From the NCBI RefSeq assembly GCF_001428485.1, contig NZ_LMHS01000003.1, forward strand, positions 992,922 to 1,056,921: a DNA stretch of 64,000 nucleotides. Direction: 5' to 3'. Origin of the DNA: Microbacterium sp. Root180 (GTDB lineage: Bacteria; Actinomycetota; Actinomycetes; Actinomycetales; Microbacteriaceae). The notes under the pieces are model-generated. The model saw nothing but the letters and a program-made list of their open reading frames with translations. It had not been told where the DNA came from and made no database searches. Each line of letters opens with the position of its first letter. Position 1 is the first letter of the stretch. The position numbers and the translations under genes were made by a program. Below, in pieces: positions 16,791 through 25,560 of this stretch.

Positions 16791-18431
16791 TCACTCGCTG
16801 AAGGCGTCGACGAAGCGGTCGCGGAAGGCGTCCATGCGCCAGACCGGCGCGGCGGGCGAGGGGTGCACGCCCTTCTCCCATCCCCACGACGCGATCGCGT
16901 CGAAGACCGCCGGGTCCTGCGCGATGATCGTGATCGGCACGTCATGATCGGCTTCCTCCCCGCTGACGATCTGCCACGGCTGGTGATCGCCGACGAGCAC
17001 GAGCACCAGGTCGGGCTGATCGAACGTCTCGAGGTACGAGAACGTCGCGCCGAGCGTGTAGGCCACGGACTCGCCATACAGCTCCCGCACCCGCTCCCGG
17101 TCGCCCCAGACCTCGGAGGCGGACTCCCCGGATGCCGCCTGCCGCGCGAACACCCGGCCGTCGCCGAGCTGCGACCACGGCACGAGCTGCGGTAGCGGCG
17201 TCCAGGGCGTGTGGGAGGACACCAGGTCGAGCTCCGCCATCACCGGGCCGTCGATGTCGGCGCGCCGGGAGTGGAACACGCTCCACGTGTACTGGTCGGG
17301 CATGTGCGCGTAGCCGAAGTGCGGGCCGCGGTACGCCATGTTCCGCTCGTCGAGCATGGTGTCGAATCCGTAGAAGTCCTTGCCGGCCTCCCATGCGCGC
17401 TCGTTCGACGGCACGACCGACATCGTGTGCCAGCCCGCAGAGCCGAACAGCTCGCTGAGGCTGCGCCGGTCGCTGTCGAGCAAGCGCGTGTACTTCAGGG
17501 GCGAGTCGGCCCACGCCCCGGTCTGCAGCGTCGAGTGCGCGAGCCAGCTGACCCCGCCGAACGTCGGCGAGGTGAGGAACGCACTTCGGGCGGAGAACCC
17601 GGCGCCGGCAAGGGCCTCGCCACCGTTCGAGAGCGCGCGTTCGACCGGGGCCGTGAACGGCGCCGGTTCGAGAGCGACGCGCCCGTAGGCCTCGACGAAC
17701 ACGATCATGACGTCCTTGCCGCGCAGAGCCGTGAACAGCTCGTCGCCGGGCATCGCGTCGAGCGGATCGACGCGGATCGCCCGGTCGAACGCCTGCAGCT
17801 CCTGCACGCTCGCGACGGCCCGCTCGGTCGTCGTGACGAGCTCGTCCGCGGAACGGGATGCCGCCACCGGCACGTCGGGGGTGAGTCGGGCTCCGGCGAG
17901 CGCGAGCACGATCCACCCCGCCGCGATGCCGGCGACCAGCATCCGTCCGTGTGGTCCGTCCGCCACCGCGCCGCTGACCCGCATCGCCGCCAGCGAGATG
18001 CCGGCGACGCTCGCCGCGGCGACGACGGCGACGGCGACGAGCGCGGAGGCCGCGCCGACCTGCCCCATCGCGTCGGCGACGACGCCGTACCCGTCGGCGA
18101 TCGCCTTGCCGCCGTCGACCGGGTTGAAGGCCCGGTCGATCGTCAGCCGGAACGCGAGGTCGAGCGCCGAGATCAGGATCGCGAGGACCACCACCACGCC
18201 GAATCCGATCCCCACTCCGATCCGCAGCGGTCGCCGCACGGCGATGAGGAGCACGAGCACGACGGCGATCGACTCCCCCGGGATCCCCGCGAGCGCCACG
18301 GCCCCGTCGCCGCCGAGCACGCCTGGCACGAGCGGAACCAGCACCAGCGTCCCGGCCGCGACCGCGGTGAGCGCGGCGGCGCGGCGCGAGGCGCTCGCGC
18401 CGTCGAGCCCGGGCTCAGACCGGCCGCTCAC
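16791..18431 (-). CDS. Membrane sulfatase / LTA-synthase-like protein
   Basis: 546 residues. The N-terminal third has about five transmembrane helices ending near residue 195; the rest is an extracellular alkaline-phosphatase-fold domain (PF00884). Visible motifs are VMIVFVEAYGRVALE (first metal strand), TSPTFGGVSWLAHSTLQTG (nucleophile region), YGFDTMLDERNM and VLVLVGDHQPWQ (Asp-His metal pair). This architecture matches polyglycerolphosphate synthases and phosphoglycerol or phosphoethanolamine transferases. The GTG start overlaps the upstream reductase gene by 17 bases, making it the last gene of the pterin/glycosyl operon. Confidence 0.75.
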   Translation of the reverse strand: MSGRSEPGLDGASASRRAAALTAVAAGTLVLVPLVPGVLGGDGAVALAGIPGESIAVVLVLLIAVRRPLRIGVGIGFGVVVVLAILISALDLAFRLTIDRAFNPVDGGKAIADGYGVVADAMGQVGAASALVAVAVVAAASVAGISLAAMRVSGAVADGPHGRMLVAGIAAGWIVLALAGARLTPDVPVAASRSADELVTTTERAVASVQELQAFDRAIRVDPLDAMPGDELFTALRGKDVMIVFVEAYGRVALEPAPFTAPVERALSNGGEALAGAGFSARSAFLTSPTFGGVSWLAHSTLQTGAWADSPLKYTRLLDSDRRSLSELFGSAGWHTMSVVPSNERAWEAGKDFYGFDTMLDERNMAYRGPHFGYAHMPDQYTWSVFHSRRADIDGPVMAELDLVSSHTPWTPLPQLVPWSQLGDGRVFARQAASGESASEVWGDRERVRELYGESVAYTLGATFSYLETFDQPDLVLVLVGDHQPWQIVSGEEADHDVPITIIAQDPAVFDAIASWGWEKGVHPSPAAPVWRMDAFRDRFVDAFSE

Positions 18432-19155
18432 CGTCGGGAGGTCCCTGCGGCGCCCGCACGGCATCGGGGTCCGCGTCGAAGCGGTGCGACAGCGCGTACC
18501 GCAGCAGCACCACGTCGGCGATGGGCCGCGTCTCGGTCAGTCGCGCGCGCCGCGACGCGTTCCACGGGAATCGCCCCTCGCCGACGAAACGGGGCGCCTG
18601 CGACTCGCCCACGAAGAACGGGGCGATGACCAGCTGCAGCTCGTCGGCGACATCCTCCACGAGGAACTGCGTGTGCATGCGGCCGCCTCCTTCGACCATA
18701 AGGCGCCGGATCCCCTGCTCCGCGAGGTCATCCGCGACGGCGGCCATCGTCACCTCGTCTCCCAGGGCGACGACGGTGGCGACCGACGAGAGAGTCCGTG
18801 CGATCCTCGCCGACTCGCCACGCGGGCAGTAGACGATCTTCTCGACGTCGCCGGCCGTGAAGAACGCCGACGCGGGCGACACGTCTCCGCTCGCCGTCAC
18901 CGTGACCTTGACGGGGGTCTCCTCGCGGCCCGCGCCGCGGCGCAGCATCCGTCGCCGCTCGCTGCGCACGAGCAGACGCGGGTTGTCGCGCCGCACGGTC
19001 GAGGCGCCCACCATGATCGCGTCGCTGTCGGCGCGCAGCTGATCGACGCGGTCGAAGTCCTCGGCGTTCGACATCGCCAGCCGCCGGGGCGTCTCGCTGT
19101 CGAGGTACCCGTCGAGCGACATCGCGCAGCTCAGCGTGACGTACGGCCGGTTCAT
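18415..19155 (-). CDS. RibD C-terminal / dihydrofolate-reductase-fold reductase
   Basis: 246 residues. RibD_C (PF01872) features are clear: SCAMSLDGYLDSETPRRLAMSN, the NADPH-site DAIMVGASTVRRDNPRLLVR, and RRLMVEGGGRMHTQFLVE. There is no N-terminal deaminase, so this is the reductase half only, the type that reduces ribosyl-aminopyrimidines or related pterin-like rings with NADPH. No riboflavin genes are nearby; it sits inside an operon with a PTPS homologue, suggesting a dedicated pteridine-type substrate (inference). It starts in an ATGA overlap with the flippase-like gene. Confidence 0.8.
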   Translation of the reverse strand: MNRPYVTLSCAMSLDGYLDSETPRRLAMSNAEDFDRVDQLRADSDAIMVGASTVRRDNPRLLVRSERRRMLRRGAGREETPVKVTVTASGDVSPASAFFTAGDVEKIVYCPRGESARIARTLSSVATVVALGDEVTMAAVADDLAEQGIRRLMVEGGGRMHTQFLVEDVADELQLVIAPFFVGESQAPRFVGEGRFPWNASRRARLTETRPIADVVLLRYALSHRFDADPDAVRAPQGPPDGERPV

Positions 19156-20144
19156 GCGCCCCTCTCCCTGCGTCGGCGGAGCGCGGATGCCGCGAGCACG
19201 ACCGCGCCCGGCGCGACGGCGATCATCGCGAGCACGCCGTACGCGGTCGCCGCCGCGAGCCCGGCCGCCGCGCCGAGACCCGCGACGCCGAACGCCCACG
19301 CCGCCGCCCCTTCGCGAGGACCCCATCCGCCCAAGCTGAACGGGATCGACGAGGCCAGCACGGCCACGAGGGCCGCCGCCGTCACGCGGTCGGGCGAGGC
19401 CTCCACCCCGACCGCGACGCACGCGACGAGGAACGTCGCGACGTGCGCGCCGAGGACGACGACGGATGCCGCCACCACCCGCAGCACCGTCCCGACCGAC
19501 GAGAATGCCGACCGGAGCACGGCGAGTTCGCGCGTGACGGCGGTCCGTGCGCGGCGGCTCGCTGCGGCGACGATCGCGAGCACGGCGATGATCGCGACCA
19601 CAACGCCGAGCACGGCGAAGGCCGAGGCGGCCGCCGTCGATCCGGCGATCACGAGCACGGCGAGGGCGAGGGCGAGCTGCACCGCCTGCCCTGCCGCGCG
19701 CTCCGCCGCGACCGCGCGCGAGGCCTGCGCGACCTGGTCGACACTGCGGCCGTGCGACACGGCACGGTGCACATCGCCGACGACACCGCCCGGCAGCACC
19801 GTGTTGAGGAACTGGGACCGGTAGTAGGCGGCCACCGACTCGCCCCACGCCAGGCGCAACCCCATCCGCGTCGCGAGGGTGCGCCATCGCCAGGCGGCGG
19901 CGCAGGTCGCCGCGGCGGCGAGCACCACGGCCGCGGCGATCGCGATCGGCGAGACCGCTGCGAGTCCGCGGAGGAACGGCTCGGCACCCGCGACCGCCAC
20001 AATGCCCACGAGGATCGCCGCCCCGGCCGCCGCGCGCAGCCATGGTCGCCACCGCGGCGGTTCCGGCGGGGGAACGGGAGCGACCGCGAGCGGGGCCGGG
20101 AGCCGGTCGGGTGCGCGCTCCCGGGGAGCGGAGAGATCGGTCAT
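19152..20144 (-). CDS. Flippase-like / LPG-synthase transmembrane domain protein
   Basis: 330 residues from ATG 20144, coupled to the methyltransferase by ATGA; an ATG three codons upstream is possible. After a Pro-rich cytoplasmic N-terminus come about eight hydrophobic helices with the PF03706 hallmarks NTVLPGGVVGDVHRAV and SIPFSLGGWGPREGAAAWAF. Family members (AglD/MprF-TM type) are linked to lipid flipping or lipid-linked sugar steps. In this operon it is a natural candidate to move a lipid-linked glycosylated intermediate across the membrane (inference). Confidence 0.75.
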   Translation of the reverse strand: MTDLSAPRERAPDRLPAPLAVAPVPPPEPPRWRPWLRAAAGAAILVGIVAVAGAEPFLRGLAAVSPIAIAAAVVLAAAATCAAAWRWRTLATRMGLRLAWGESVAAYYRSQFLNTVLPGGVVGDVHRAVSHGRSVDQVAQASRAVAAERAAGQAVQLALALAVLVIAGSTAAASAFAVLGVVVAIIAVLAIVAAASRRARTAVTRELAVLRSAFSSVGTVLRVVAASVVVLGAHVATFLVACVAVGVEASPDRVTAAALVAVLASSIPFSLGGWGPREGAAAWAFGVAGLGAAAGLAAATAYGVLAMIAVAPGAVVLAASALRRRRERGA

Positions 20145-20941
20145 GACGGCCACGCGAGGAGATCCCGATGGTGGACGACGACGCGGAGCCTGCCGGTGAG
20201 TACCTGCGCGCGCCGCGTGCGCAGGTACTCACCCGCCCACTCGGTGAGCGCCGGGCGCTCCTCCACGGCGGCGGACACCCACCCCTCCAGCCACTCGGCG
20301 ACGAGCGCGGGCTCGCGATCGCCCAGGCGCCAGGGCGAGGAATCCGTCCGCACCGACCAGCCGGCCGCCCGGAACAGCCCCGCGGCGACGGCGACCGCGT
20401 CGGGTCCGAGCAGGCGTCGGTCCTCGGCGCTGCGGCGCTGGTGGTCGTTGAACGCCGCCGCGAACACGCGGTCGCCGGGGTCGACGGGATCGAGCGCGAC
20501 GTCCCCATCGACGGTGAGCGCGAACAGCGCCGGGGCGCCGACGCCGACGCAGGCAGCGACGATCGCCTCCACCTCCTCCGCCGACAGCACGTCGAGGAGG
20601 GCCGACGTCACGACCAGCGATGCGCCGGCGAGGTCCTCGGCCCGCAGCGTCTCCAGGTGTCCCACCCGCGTCAGCACCGCGGCGACGGATCCCGGAGGCG
20701 CGGCGGCGGCGTGCGCGAGGAGCGCGGCGTTCCAGTCGTGCAGCACCCACGTCTGAGGAGAGGGCAGGCGGGGCGCGAGCCAGCGCATCATCGCGCCGGT
20801 CCCGCTGCCGAGGTCGTGCACGGTGACCGGCGCGTGCACCAGGTGCGACGCCCGGCGCGCCAGCGAGCGCGAGCGGGACGCGGCATCGGCCTCCTCGCGC
20901 AGCGTGAGCCAATCGGCCGACACCGGGATGACGACGCTCAC
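20141..20941 (-). CDS. SAM-dependent methyltransferase (class I)
   Basis: 266 residues from a GTG at 20941 in a GTGA overlap with the glycosyltransferase stop. Motif I is VTVHDLGSGTGAMMRWLAPRL (about residues 38-58), with an acidic strand-2 residue in WVLHDWNAAL and a LVVTSALLDVL strand-4 region. The target is unknown. 'ALFALTVDGDVALDP' and 'FNDHQRR' resemble the class II/trans-aconitate-like methyltransferase group. Its position between a glycosyltransferase and a flippase suggests it modifies the same intermediate. Confidence 0.75.
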   Translation of the reverse strand: MSVVIPVSADWLTLREEADAASRSRSLARRASHLVHAPVTVHDLGSGTGAMMRWLAPRLPSPQTWVLHDWNAALLAHAAAAPPGSVAAVLTRVGHLETLRAEDLAGASLVVTSALLDVLSAEEVEAIVAACVGVGAPALFALTVDGDVALDPVDPGDRVFAAAFNDHQRRSAEDRRLLGPDAVAVAAGLFRAAGWSVRTDSSPWRLGDREPALVAEWLEGWVSAAVEERPALTEWAGEYLRTRRAQVLTGRLRVVVHHRDLLAWPS

Positions 20942-21960
20942 GGCAGGCTCCGCAGCGCGCGGTCGACGGTGCGCGCCGTCTCGGTCCAGTCGCGGCGGCT
21001 CGGACCCTCCTGCCGGGCCTCGGCCGTCAGCGCGGCGCGCAGCGACGCATCCGTCATCCACTGCCGCAGCGCATCGCGCAGGGCGGCGGGCCGATTCGGC
21101 GATACGAGGATCGCGGCCCGGCTCGGCCCGATCGCCTCCGGGATCCCCCCGACGCGGGTGGCGACGACGGGGATGCCGCGGCGCAGCGCATCGCCGACCA
21201 CGATGCCGTAGCTCTCGGTGCGCGATGGGGCGACGAGCAGATCGGCCCGCGCGTACAGGGCGTCCAGGGCGCGTCCGTGGACGACCCCGGCCCACGTGAT
21301 GCGCTCGGCCACTCCGGCGTCCGCGGCGCGCGCCGCGATCCGCCGCACGAACGCGGGGTCGGCGGCGACCGACCCGGCGATCGTGCACGTCCATCCGGGT
21401 CCGAGGGCGGTGAGGGCGTCGACGAGCAGATCCTGCCCCTTGTGCGGGGCCACGACGCCCACGCACAGGAGCGACCCGCCCGTCGTCGTTCCCCCCGAGA
21501 GCGGCGCGTCATCGGATCCCGGCGTCGCGACCACGACCCGGTCGGGGGCGACGAGGCCGCGGGCCACCAGCTCGTCCCGCGTCCAGACGCTCGTGGCGAC
21601 GACCAGGGCGGCGCTCGCCAGCACCCGTCGCTCGTGCTCGATCGCCGCGGGGTCGGCCTCGTCGAACGCCGCGGTCACCATGTGCACCAGCACCGCCAGG
21701 CGCAGCCGGGCCGCCGCTGCCACGACGGCGTCGGGGGCACCGCGCGCGACGAGCCCGTCCACGAGCACCAGACCGCCCGACGGCAGGCCGTCGAGCGCGG
21801 CACGGGAGGCGGCATCCGCTCGCGCCTCCACCCGCCGCACGTCCCAGCCGAGTCGTCGCAGTCCCTCGGCCACCCGGGCGTCGAAGACGTTGCCGCCGCT
21901 CACGCGCGCCGGATCGTCGACCCCCTCGGGGACGACGAACCACACCACGCGTGCGCTCAC
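20938..21960 (-). CDS. Glycosyltransferase family 4
   Basis: 340 residues from GTG 21960, overlapping the PTPS-like stop as GTGA. GT-B/GT4 features: acceptor-side [20 protein letters not shown], the C-domain entry [48 protein letters not shown] and the donor motif [30 protein letters not shown], where the second acidic residue of EX7E is Asp. It would transfer a nucleotide-sugar residue to a small or lipid-linked acceptor at the cytoplasmic face. Translational coupling to a PTPS homologue is the striking point. Confidence 0.85.
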   Translation of the reverse strand: MSARVVWFVVPEGVDDPARVSGGNVFDARVAEGLRRLGWDVRRVEARADAASRAALDGLPSGGLVLVDGLVARGAPDAVVAAAARLRLAVLVHMVTAAFDEADPAAIEHERRVLASAALVVATSVWTRDELVARGLVAPDRVVVATPGSDDAPLSGGTTTGGSLLCVGVVAPHKGQDLLVDALTALGPGWTCTIAGSVAADPAFVRRIAARAADAGVAERITWAGVVHGRALDALYARADLLVAPSRTESYGIVVGDALRRGIPVVATRVGGIPEAIGPSRAAILVSPNRPAALRDALRQWMTDASLRAALTAEARQEGPSRRDWTETARTVDRALRSLP

Positions 21961-22352
21961 AGCTCCACCTCGTACGAGGCCCACGCGACGTGGGACTCGC
22001 GCAGCGTGACCCCGATGCCGGTGAGGCGCGCCGCGCCGAGGGAGCCCTCCCGCGCCGCGAGGACGAGCTTCTCGGCGATGACGCCGCACAGCCGCTCGGT
22101 GGTCGTGTTCACCCCCGCGAACTCCGGCTCCTCATCGAGGTTCCGGTACGAGAGGAGCGACAGGATGCCGCGCAGCACCTCGCTCGCCCGCCCGATGTCG
22201 ACCACCACGCCGTCGTCGTCGAGCGCCGCGGCCCGGAACGTCGCGTCCACGACGTACGTGGCTCCGTGCAGCCGCTGGGCCGGGCCGAACGCCTCGCCGG
22301 TGAGGCTGTGGGCGATCATGATGTGGTCGCGCACCGTCAGGGAGTAGGTCAT
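21957..22352 (-). CDS. 6-pyruvoyl-tetrahydropterin synthase / QueD-like protein, catalytically diverged
   Basis: 131 residues. T-fold features: the first zinc His (MIAHSL, His15), the [12 protein letters not shown] strand, an acidic [12 protein letters not shown] helix, [26 protein letters not shown] and the C-terminal [14 protein letters not shown]. Compared with E. coli QueD, the HGH zinc pair is HGA (His29, Ala31), the catalytic Cys loop has no Cys, and the LDH motif is replaced by LSYRNLDE. It is therefore unlikely to do standard QueD or PTPS chemistry. It overlaps both neighbours (ATGA and GTGA). Confidence 0.78.
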   Translation of the reverse strand: MTYSLTVRDHIMIAHSLTGEAFGPAQRLHGATYVVDATFRAAALDDDGVVVDIGRASEVLRGILSLLSYRNLDEEPEFAGVNTTTERLCGVIAEKLVLAAREGSLGAARLTGIGVTLRESHVAWASYEVEL

Positions 22353-23323
22353 GCGTCGCTCCAGTCGATCGTGTGACACAGGCCAGGGGCCGAGCCGTCG
22401 GCGATCGCGGCCATCACCGCGGGCAGGTCCCGCCACGACGACTCGCCCGTGAGCAGCTGATCGAAGGCGGGGTCGCGCAGCAGATCGAGCGCGAGAGCCA
22501 GGCGATCGTGCGTCGAGCGACTGCCCCGCCGCCGCGGCGCCACCATCCCGACCTGGCTCGAGCGCACCGTGAGGCGCCGGGAGTGGAACGCGCCGCCGAG
22601 GTGCACGCTCACCGGGCGATCCCCGAACCAGCTCGCCTCGATCACCTCGCCCTCGGTCGTCGCGAGGTCGAGCGCGAGCTGCAGGCCGTCGCCGGATGCG
22701 CTCGTGTGGATCACGAGATCGCGATCGCGCGCTGCCGTATCCGGTGCGGCGAACGCGACCCCGAGGCCCTCGGCCACCGCCGCCTTCGAGGGATCGATGT
22801 CGACGAGCTCGACGTCCGCGCCCGGGATGCCGGCGGCGAGGCGCGCGACCGCGCAGCCGATCATCCCCGCACCGACGACGCTGACGCGGTCGCCGACGAG
22901 GGGCGCGGCATCCCACAGGATGTTCACCGCCGTCTCGACCGCCCCCGCCAGCACCGCGCGGCGGGTCGGCACGCCGTCGGGCACGACCGACACGGCCGAG
23001 CCCGGCACGACGAACACCGACTGGTGCGGGAAGAGGGTGAACACCGTGCGGCCCGCGAGCTCCGCCGGTCCGCTCTCCACGACCCCGACGTTGAGGTAGC
23101 CGTAGGCGACGGGGCCCGGAAGCTCACCGTCCTGGAACGGCGCGCGCATGCGGTCGCGCTCCCCCGCCGGGACCTCGCCCCGGAACACGATCGATTCGGT
23201 CCCCCGGCTGATCCCCGTCACGAGCGTGCGTACCACGGCGTCGCCGGGTGCGGGGTCGCTCAGCGCAACCTCGCGCAGCGACCCCTGCGAGGGGCCGTCC
23301 ACCCAGAACGCGGTGGCGTGCAT
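22349..23323 (-). CDS. Zinc-binding-type (MDR) alcohol dehydrogenase homologue
   Basis: 324 residues starting [19 protein letters not shown] architecture: a GroES-like N-domain ([23 protein letters not shown]) and a Rossmann domain with [19 protein letters not shown] (about residues 148-166) and an acidic [18 protein letters not shown] end, which suggests NAD(H). The catalytic Cys and structural-zinc Cys cluster are not visible, so it may be zinc-independent. First gene of a seven-gene overlapping operon. It could reduce or oxidise the side chain made by the PTPS-like partner (inference). Confidence 0.75.
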   Translation of the reverse strand: MHATAFWVDGPSQGSLREVALSDPAPGDAVVRTLVTGISRGTESIVFRGEVPAGERDRMRAPFQDGELPGPVAYGYLNVGVVESGPAELAGRTVFTLFPHQSVFVVPGSAVSVVPDGVPTRRAVLAGAVETAVNILWDAAPLVGDRVSVVGAGMIGCAVARLAAGIPGADVELVDIDPSKAAVAEGLGVAFAAPDTAARDRDLVIHTSASGDGLQLALDLATTEGEVIEASWFGDRPVSVHLGGAFHSRRLTVRSSQVGMVAPRRRGSRSTHDRLALALDLLRDPAFDQLLTGESSWRDLPAVMAAIADGSAPGLCHTIDWSDA

Positions 23324-23371
23324 CAGAAGAGCGGCCCTCCCGATTGAACCGAACCCCACCCCTGATCCGTG

Positions 23372-23381
23372 TCACCGGTGA
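23372..23381. promoter_or_regulatory. Palindrome in the divergent promoter region
   Basis: TCACCGGTGA is a perfect 10-base palindrome between the divergent MDR and CDP-alcohol genes, a candidate operator coordinating both operons. I see no convincing -35/-10 pair around it. Confidence 0.35.
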
Positions 23382-23400
23382 TATCCATGACGGAGAAACG

Positions 23401-24153
23401 GTGCTCCCCATGCAGAAGGTTCATCTCGCTCCGCTCGCGTCGGTCGGCGCGGGGCTCGTCGGTCTGATCGTGGTCGCGCTCGTCGCCCCGCTGTCGGCGG
23501 CCGGATGGGCAACCGGACTCGCCTACCTTCTCGCCTCGAACGCCCTCCTCGCCAGGGGGTTGCATCGCCGGGCGATGTCGTCGTTCGGTCCGGCCAACGC
23601 GGCGACGGCGATCCGATCGACGCTCGTGGCGCTCATCGCGGCGCTCGTCGCCACCTCGTTCACCGCTCCCGTCCCGGTGCCGCTGCTCATCGTGCTGGCG
23701 AGCATCGCTCTCGCGCTGGACGCCGTCGACGGATGGCTCGCCCGCCGCACCCACTCCGAGAGCGAGCTGGGCGCGCGCTTCGACATGGAGGTCGATGCGT
23801 TCCTGCTGCTCGTGCTGAGCGCCTACGTCGCGGAGAGCCTCGGCGGGTGGGTGCTCACGATCGGCCTCCTGCGCTACGCGTTCGTCGCGGCCGGTTGGGT
23901 GCTCCCCTGGATGCGGGCGACGCTGCCACCGAGGTACTGGCGCAAGGTCGTGACCGCGGTGTCGGGCATCGCTCTCATCGCCGCGGCATCCGGTCTGCTC
24001 CCCCCGGTCGCGAATCTGGCCGTGACCCTCGTCTCCCTCGCCCTGCTGCTCGAGTCGTTCGGCCGCGACGTCCTCTGGCTCGCGGCTCACCGGCGCACCC
24101 CGACCATCCCCGCACACGCGGACCACCCAAGGAATGTGAGGTCGACGACATGA
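23401..24153 (+). CDS. CDP-alcohol phosphatidyltransferase family protein
   Basis: 250 residues from a GTG at 23401 with GGAG five bases before it; an ATG at 23410 is possible. The complete active-site signature D-x2-DG-x2-AR-x8-G-x3-D-x3-D is visible from LDAVDGWLARR to GARFDMEVD. About six hydrophobic helices surround it. These enzymes move a phosphatidyl or related phosphoalcohol group from a CDP-linked donor to an alcohol acceptor. It is divergent from the pterin/glycosyl operon across a 77-base gap, so it may supply the lipid anchor (inference). Confidence 0.85.
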   Translation: MLPMQKVHLAPLASVGAGLVGLIVVALVAPLSAAGWATGLAYLLASNALLARGLHRRAMSSFGPANAATAIRSTLVALIAALVATSFTAPVPVPLLIVLASIALALDAVDGWLARRTHSESELGARFDMEVDAFLLLVLSAYVAESLGGWVLTIGLLRYAFVAAGWVLPWMRATLPPRYWRKVVTAVSGIALIAAASGLLPPVANLAVTLVSLALLLESFGRDVLWLAAHRRTPTIPAHADHPRNVRSTT

Positions 24154-24566
24154 ACGACGGCAACCAGAGGGTCCTGTGGGCCCTGCGCATCCTCAGCGCA
24201 CTCTTCCTGCTCGCCGCGGGCGGCATCCACCTGTATCTCGTCTTCAACGGCGTCGGCGGCATCCTGGGCGTCATGTTCGTGCTGAACGCCGTCGCAGGGC
24301 TCGTGCTGGCGATCGCGATGGTCGTACTGCGCGGACGGATGCTGCGCCTGGCCACCGTGCTCAGCCTGCTGTTCCTCATCGCGACGCTGCTCGCCCTCGT
24401 GCTGGCCCTGACGGTCGGCCTGTTCGGCATCCACGAGACGTGGGACTTCATGCTCGTCCCCGAGACCGTGATCGTCGAGTCGATCGGCATCGTCGTGCTG
24501 GCGATCACCACCTACGCGGTGTTCCGGATGCCGCTCGCGGACGGGGCCGGGCGGCAGGGGGCGTAG
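24150..24566 (+). CDS. Small four-helix membrane protein
   Basis: 138 residues; the ATG overlaps the preceding stop as ATGA. Four hydrophobic helices (LWALRILSALFLLAAGGIHL; GVMFVLNAVAGLVLAIAMVV; LATVLSLLFLIATLLALVLA; VESIGIVVLAITTYAVF) occupy nearly all of it, with a conserved-looking GIHETWDF loop. No enzymatic motif. It is translationally coupled to the CDP-alcohol phosphatidyltransferase and converges with the beta-lactamase-like gene. Confidence 0.7.
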   Translation: MNDGNQRVLWALRILSALFLLAAGGIHLYLVFNGVGGILGVMFVLNAVAGLVLAIAMVVLRGRMLRLATVLSLLFLIATLLALVLALTVGLFGIHETWDFMLVPETVIVESIGIVVLAITTYAVFRMPLADGAGRQGA

Positions 24567-24578
24567 CGCACCGCCCCG

Positions 24579-25496
24579 TCAGAACACGTACTCCATCAGT
24601 TCCATGCCGAGCGTGCGGAAGGCCTCGTGCGCGCGCATCCGGTGCATGATCGACAGGTCGTCGAAGCACACGATGAGCGCGTAGGAGACGCCGGCGCGCG
24701 GACCCGCCAGCACACCCGCTTCGACGCGGATGCCGGCATCCCGGCCGGTCTTGTTGATGAAGAGCATCCCGTGCTCGTCGTTGTCGTGGGAGAACGGATC
24801 GAGCCCGGTGGCCGAGGCGACGAGCGACAGGTCATGGTTGAGGCTCAGCCACTCGGCGACCTGGGCGCTCACGCCCGGCGAGACGACCTTCGAGTTCACG
24901 AGCGCCGCGAAGACCTCGGCGAGCTCGCGGGCCGAGCCCAGCGCGAAGTGCGGGGCGTCATCGGGGCCGCGCACGTCGCGGAAGCGATCGAGCAGCGCCG
25001 ACCTGACCAGCCCGAGGTGCTCGATCCGCGCGCGCACCGCCGGGAGCCCGACGCGCGCCAGCAGCGCGTTGGCCGCCAGCGCGTCGCCGGTGGACGCAGT
25101 GAGCACCGCGAGGTCCGAAAGCGGCAGCGCCGGAGCGACGAGGTGCTGCCACACACCGCCGACCGTGACCGGCTCGATGCTCGAGCGGTCGATGATCTCC
25201 AGCGGATCGAGCGCTCCCGACTCGAAGCCGGCAGCCACCTCGATGAGCAGCGGCACGACGCCGAGGCCCGCCACCGGAAGCGTCACGAAGTCGTCGCCGG
25301 CGAGCACCGAATTGCCACGGTCGAGGTCGGTGATGCGCACCGAGATCTTGGTGCCGGACGCGGCGAGGTCGTCGAGCGCCTTCAGCGTCGACGTGAACGA
25401 TCGGCGTCCGGCCGCCGCGCGCCTCGGCACGCGTCTGCCGGTGCTTCGCCGCGACCCCCGCTGCGACTCGGCATCCCTTCTGGGCTCGGTGCCCAC
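24579..25496 (-). CDS. Class A beta-lactamase-fold protein lacking the catalytic SxxK
   Basis: 305 residues from a GTG at 25496, with AAGGAAG just upstream. The fold is recognisable: VTLPVAGLGVVPLLIEVAAG aligns with the active-site helix, ASTGDALAANALL with the SDN region, and FINKTGRDAG carries an intact KTG (249-251). In the active-site helix, however, Gly77 and Val80 stand where Ser and Lys of SxxK belong, so acyl-enzyme chemistry looks impossible. There is no signal peptide, and the first 30 residues are basic. It probably works as a binding or regulatory pseudoenzyme. It follows the M13 peptidase gene on the same strand. Confidence 0.72.
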   Translation of the reverse strand: MGTEPRRDAESQRGSRRSTGRRVPRRAAAGRRSFTSTLKALDDLAASGTKISVRITDLDRGNSVLAGDDFVTLPVAGLGVVPLLIEVAAGFESGALDPLEIIDRSSIEPVTVGGVWQHLVAPALPLSDLAVLTASTGDALAANALLARVGLPAVRARIEHLGLVRSALLDRFRDVRGPDDAPHFALGSARELAEVFAALVNSKVVSPGVSAQVAEWLSLNHDLSLVASATGLDPFSHDNDEHGMLFINKTGRDAGIRVEAGVLAGPRAGVSYALIVCFDDLSIMHRMRAHEAFRTLGMELMEYVF

Positions 25497-25560
25497 GGGC
25501 TTCCTTCCGGTGGATTCGGGTGGGGAGCGTGCGCGTCCCCAGGAGGCGCACGGGTACAGC

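Noticed and set aside
18415-19155. Assignment as riboflavin-pathway ribD
   Set aside because: There is no deaminase domain and no rib genes nearby; only the reductase fold is supported.
21957-22352. Assignment as queD of the queuosine pathway
   Set aside because: Catalytic Cys and one zinc His are missing and no queC/queE/queF lies nearby.
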